Shown: positions 36,154 through 40,000 of the stretch, in pieces
How the letters are laid out: every line of letters starts with the position of its first letter
Position numbering within the stretch: position 1 is the stretch's first letter
Assembly (NCBI GenBank): GCA_037179515.1
Contig: JAXCGZ010004479.1
Location: forward strand, 2,501-42,500
Source: Halocaridina rubra
Taxonomy: Eukaryota; Arthropoda; Malacostraca; Decapoda; Atyidae
Reading direction: 5' to 3'
Length of the DNA: 40,000 nucleotides
Program-made: the position numbers and the translations under genes
The notes under the pieces: generated by a model
What the model was told of the DNA's origin: nothing
Database searches by the model: none
The model's input: only the letters and a program-made list of their open reading frames with translations

Positions 36154-36880
36154 CTAATACCTTCTCAAGCTCTTACACGCTAAACCCCACTTTTTCAGAT
36201 GCTTAATGACTCGACTGTATACCACACCACTTTCATCCACATAAATGTTGTCCAAATAAACTGATGTGTGTCGCTTGATCTCAGGTTCCTGGACAAACAC
36301 CGCCGTCAAAATTCCTGACATTATTAGTGGCGCAATGTTCAACCCAAAACCAAGCCACGTTAAGCAGTACCTCATCCCTTTAAACATCACTGTCTGACAC
36401 GCCCATAGACTTTCCTCCACATGAATCTGCAAATAAGCCTTCCCCAAATCAACAATGGCTGTATTGCTCCCCATCCTCCGCCAAGCCAGCAATATGTCCC
36501 GACACACATCCGCCTTACCGTTAAAAGCATCCACGAAAGAATTCAGCTCTTTGTAATTGAGGACCGGCCACAATTTTTTCTTGTTCTACTGGTTCACTGC
36601 CATGAGAGGTATCAAGCCACGAAAGGGGTAATGTTTTTGCTCATCATGCAGCACAAGCTATCCATCATTAATCCATTGTACCAATTCCTGCTCATACTCC
36701 TCTAGATCATGTCGTGGGACTTCAAAATCCGCTGTTGTATTCTTAATATTAGGTTCCTCTCCCTCCAACCATAACCAAGTAACCACCCAACGAGATCCAT
36801 CTAACACTGCTTTGAAGTCCTTCTCGTCTACCACTACTTTTCTTCCCTACACAGAGACATACCCGCCAAAGACTCAGTTC
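36154..36880 (-). pseudogene. pol: Gypsy 2 reverse transcriptase remnant
   Basis: The upstream part (about 36880-36580) encodes GWLLGYGWR and, in another frame, FRGLIPLMAVNQ. The main frame (36573-36154) has WPVLNYKELNSFVDAF, TAIVDLGKAYLQIHVEESLW, FKGMRYCLTWLGFGLNIAPL and SVYLDNIYVDES. The catalytic YLDD has become YLDN, which removes an essential Asp. The LGFGLNIAP and long palm spacing mark a gypsy lineage different from gypsy 1. Confidence 0.88.
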
Positions 36881-36950
36881 TATCTCCTACTGTTATCTTC
36901 TGGGTTGACTCTATAGTTACTCCCCCCAGTAACTCAATCCCTAGGATGAA

Positions 36951-37346
36951 TTAAAAATTCAGCGGACAACGATCAACGACTATCACCCTCACTCTTGCCT
37001 TATTACTTCCATGATCTATGTTGACAAACCCCTCTCCTCTGCAGGGAACCTCGTTGCCGCTAATTCCAATAAAGCCAACATCTTGCCTACTCCAATCTCG
37101 ACACATCCTCTCCTCAATTATGCATCTAGTGCATCCACTCTCCACAAGTGCGCTCACTCAAATTCCGTTTACTGTTACCTCAGTCACAGGCAGCTCCATT
37201 TTCAATTCTAGGAAAAAGAAGCTGGCACTGATAGCTATTCCTCGTTGGTGTAAATCACAGTCTTTGGCTATGTGACCAGGTAATTTTGCATCTAAAACAC
37301 ACACGAGACTCAATAATTGTGGTAGATCCGCTTTCTGACTCTGCAT
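36951..37346 (-). pseudogene. pol: Gypsy 2 second zinc knuckle and protease remnant
   Basis: 37346-37158 contains KLPGHIAKDC. 37157-36951 encodes SALVESGCTRCIIEERMC, where the family's catalytic Asp-Thr/Ser-Gly reads Glu-Ser-Gly, so the aspartic protease is inactivated. Confidence 0.78.
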
Positions 37347-37353
37347 GTGAAGT

Positions 37354-37880
37354 CAACAGACAATCACGTGCAGAGTGGTTTGGTTTTCCACAATTAAAAC
37401 ATAGTTGCAGTTTTACATTACACTGAAAATCAGCATGTCACGATACCTTTTCTTTCTCAATACGCGCCCCTCCCCTAAGTGTCTGTTTCACACAATTAGG
37501 TAATCAGGTAATAAAAGCGCACTAAAATAGCTTCTTGTTACTGCAGTCAAACAGCGAGCTCAAATATTTCAAGTCAGCTAAATACATGTCTACACTCTCT
37601 TCTTCCTTGATTTGGCACTTAGTGAACTTTTCATAAGCTGTAAATAAATCTAATCCAAATGCAGATTTCATTGTTTCTTTTACTGCTTCTGCATCTTCTT
37701 GTCATCATCGCCTATCTGCTGATACACTGAAAAATCGCCTTTGGTCAGCCGCAATGGGATAATCACAGTCAAAGCACTTACTTTTCTAATCCTAGACACT
37801 AGCTCAACTTTATCTAACCACTCAACGAAGTCTTTACTGCCATGATACTCCTCAATTAACCGCAAATCTGTAGACTCCAT
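37354..37880 (-). pseudogene. gag: Gypsy 2 Gag remnant with zinc knuckle
   Basis: ATG at 37880 opens MESTDLRLIEEYHGSKDFVE, a short N-terminal gag region ending at 37680. The body between is frame-shifted. Near 37395-37354 is an intact zinc knuckle, CFNCGKPNHSARDC (CX2CX4HX4C). A second knuckle further on (about 37300-37255, PGHIAKDC) has lost its first Cys pair through a single-base shift. Confidence 0.82.
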
Positions 37881-37938
37881 TATGAGCCTATTCCCTACTA
37901 ACCTATTCTCTCTTACAAACGGCTTAAGCCTAGATAGT

Positions 37939-38436
37939 TTGTGGACAGAAATAGCCTACAGAAAAGAAAACAAGACAAAACTCACACATAAAGTTTGTCC
38001 TCACCTCTCAGATCCGCAGGCGACTCGTCAATACTGGAAGACCTAGGCTAGACAACCTCAGATGTCAATAAACAGCAGGCCGAAACTTTCCGGTAGGCTA
38101 ATAGATTAACCTACACTGCAACCAAATATCTATCATTCCCAGTCCTAATAATACCTAACCCCCCCTTGACATAGGAAACACAAAGCCCCAACCACTTCCT
38201 AATTATAAGCAAGCAAATAAACCTCAGTACTAATATACCAAAATAAATAGAAACGAAATCAGGATGACTTATCCTAACACTGGCGTGGGCTCCTTCAGAC
38301 CTCAACACAACAACACCAACCAAAACAATGATGATCAAGATGTTCACCCGTCGACATTCTACCTTCTCTCCCAAAACTTTGACTTTATTCACATCGTGAA
38401 AAGAAATCCACCTCCCACTTCACGCCTTTCCTACAC
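37939..38436 (-). repeat. 5' LTR of gypsy 2
   Basis: Starts TTGTGGACAGAAATAG and ends CCTACAC before ATTAT. It is about 30 bp longer than its partner through insertions such as AGCAGGCCGAAACTTTCCGG near 38075. Confidence 0.88.
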
Positions 38437-39838
38437 ATTATGTTGTACAGATAATATTGTTAGCATTCACCAGCTTGGTCAATATGCTAGGAAGAGAAGG
38501 CAAAAATAAAGAAAATAGCCTTTGAGAGAGGGGACCTGTGTAATGATTTGCCGGTGAGAGAAAAAAAAAGTTGTCAAAAATGTAGGACAGTTTTCATTCA
38601 ACCATATAGAACACGGGAAGGGATGAAAAAGGCTAAAAGGTAGTCACAGGATGCTATAAGGTTAAATGAGGGAAGAAATGAAAAAGAGGTCAAAAACTTA
38701 TGTTTAATGCCTCAACCAGTCAAAGGAGTGATGATGAAAATGATGGGAAACCAGGTATATAACCTCATTAAGGTTACTGTACACAAATGCTGATGGAGTA
38801 GCTGAAAAAGTAGTAGATTTAAAGGATAGGACACACGATAGTAAGACAAATATAATAGCAGTTACAGAGACTAAAGAGATATACACATTGTCACTGCTTC
38901 ACAAAAAGTTTCAAATTAATGAAGGTTGAAAGATCTAAAAACACTGGATGAGATATAATATTTTCTTTAAGTGAGAGGTTTCAGGTTGTAAGCTTAAATT
39001 TGCTAGAGGAAGTGAGCACAAAGAATTTCTTGTTGCCTGCACAAACACAGGTTCAGAGAGCATATTAATCATTGTTGCATATAACCCACCAAGAAACCAG
39101 CAAAGGCTAGAGGTTTATGAGGAAAGTAATAAGGGAATGCTTGAAGTTATTAATTCAGATATAAACACAGAACGGATGAGAAAATGCAGGATATTCTTTT
39201 TGGAGGATTTTAATCATAGAGAGCTACGATGGAATAGTTCTGACCCACACAATGAAGAGGATTCTTTTGAGGTCAAAATTCCGAGATTGTTCACAAGGAA
39301 CTTTCCTGCACCAACATGTATTGAAACCAATGAGGGCCAGAAGTGGAAATGAACCACCACTGCTCAATCTTGAATTCACAGATAATTTTTTGGAGAGTGG
39401 CAAATCTAATTATACCCACTGATTTGAAAGTGACCAAATTATGTTCTTGATGGAGTACAATATCGAAAGCTTTCTGTCTGAGAGTAGAGAAGCCAAGAAG
39501 GAAATGAGGGAGAACTATCAAAAAGAAAACTATGACAAAATTAACAATAATTTTTCAGGTAGTGACTGTGGGACCAAATTTGATAATTGACCTGTAGAAG
39601 AGATGTGCAGAATCTTTTTTGAGGAATATGAGAAGATAGTTAATTGTTGCATACCATCTACCGGAACAGGAATAATTAATGCCAAAGACATTCTATTAAG
39701 CTGGTGAGAAAGATACACATTCTTAGTTATGTGCTAATGCTGAGGGAGTTAGACTTACCATTACTTGCAGCTGGAGGGAAAAATGGGGATATGGAGATGG
39801 TTTGTAAATTCCCTCATGGTTTTGACAAAGAGAACAGG
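38437..39838 (+). pseudogene. Plus-strand LINE, ORF1 end and ORF2 without RT
   Basis: It resumes the ORF1 cut at 33875 (TDNIVSIHQLGQYARKRRQK). Near 38753 the endonuclease starts: SLRLLYTNADGVAEKVVD, IIAVTETKEI. It continues with IIVAYNPPRNQQRLEVYEES and FLEDFNHRELRWNSSDPH (GDFN-type motif, here EDFN), then EEYEKIVNCC of the linker. After about 39720 it passes straight to [19 protein letters not shown], the C-terminal tail, so the reverse transcriptase is absent. Frames are shifted and contain stops. It is the same family as the minus-strand LINE at 23700-27755. Confidence 0.8.
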
Positions 39839-39841
39839 GAG

Positions 39842-40000
<159 letters not shown>

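Larger units (their letters stand above)
33876..38436 (-). mobile_element. Ty3/gypsy-type LTR retrotransposon 2, old, nested in a LINE
   Basis: LTRs at about 33876-34342 (467 bp) and 37939-38436 (498 bp) are clearly homologous (GATCCGCGGGTGACTCGTCA and GATCCGCAGGCGACTCGTCA) but differ by many substitutions and indels. The target duplication is ATTAT, possibly ATTATG, at 33871-33875 and 38437-38441. On the minus strand the order is gag, protease, RT, RNase H, integrase, all broken. The flanking DNA is one LINE ORF1, and a copy without the insertion lies at 32550. The element is about 4.56 kb and has no envelope gene. Confidence 0.92.

Noticed and set aside
28049..37880. An envelope gene that would make either gypsy element an errantivirus-like agent
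   Set aside because: In both elements integrase is followed within about 0.1 kb or less by the 3' LTR, leaving no room for one.

Overview
The window looks like nuclear DNA of a decapod crustacean. The evidence is very long (TA)n, (GA)n and (AAT)n microsatellites, an interstitial run of the arthropod telomere repeat (TTAGG/CCTAA), arthropod-type Ty3/gypsy, LINE, piggyBac and Tigger elements, and a minus-strand gene closest to the PAK4/mushroom-bodies-tiny kinase. The species is not determined. Two working names are used below for repeats I cannot name. 'Composite repeat' is a family whose head carries an A-rich segment with GGAATAACGCCC, followed by a ~178-bp satellite and a tail ending near GTTATTCTGAGAACTAGGT. 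'Repeat R' is the arm sequence of a foldback element.

Host gene. Five exons of a Pak4/mbt-like gene lie on the minus strand: a probable non-coding first exon ending at 22802; exon 2 with the start codon and first half of the CRIB motif (21102-20991); exon 3 with the rest of CRIB and the pseudosubstrate-like segment (19617-19500); and exons 4 and 5 (15744-14968, 14763-14233), which encode a 436-residue disordered His/Pro/Gln-rich linker. Splice phases agree at every junction, giving 506 codons. I found no kinase-domain exon in 1-14232, so that stretch is probably one intron of more than 14 kb and the catalytic half lies beyond the left edge.

Left part (1-14232, inferred intron). In order: a tandem duplication, (TA)n, a LINE 3' fragment, (TA)n, (GA)n and (GATA)n tracts, a complete piggyBac element (3012-5538) inserted in one copy of the composite repeat, an internally deleted Tigger-like element, opposed arrays of the 178-bp satellite (7530-8570 forward, 9361-10496 reverse), a 327-bp tandem duplication, and a nested inverted-repeat element (11674-13102).

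Middle (14233-23700). Pak4 exons and introns. The introns hold a 1.39-kb palindromic foldback element (17719-19104) with TA target duplications, repeat R copies and two tRNA-derived SINE copies. The gene's upstream region follows.

Right part (23700-40000). Nested retroelements: a minus-strand LINE (about 27755-23700); a young Ty3/gypsy element (27761-32468) with 177/178-bp LTRs and 5-bp target duplications at the LINE's 5' edge; LINE scraps; a telomere-type repeat; and a plus-strand LINE (33713-33875, 38437-39838) split by an older minus-strand Ty3/gypsy element (33876-38436). The window ends in (TA)n. Three insertions (piggyBac, foldback, older gypsy) can be proved within the window because a related copy without the insert is also present. 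I see no unknown gene system. The novelty lies in the repeat architecture and the dated, nested insertions.
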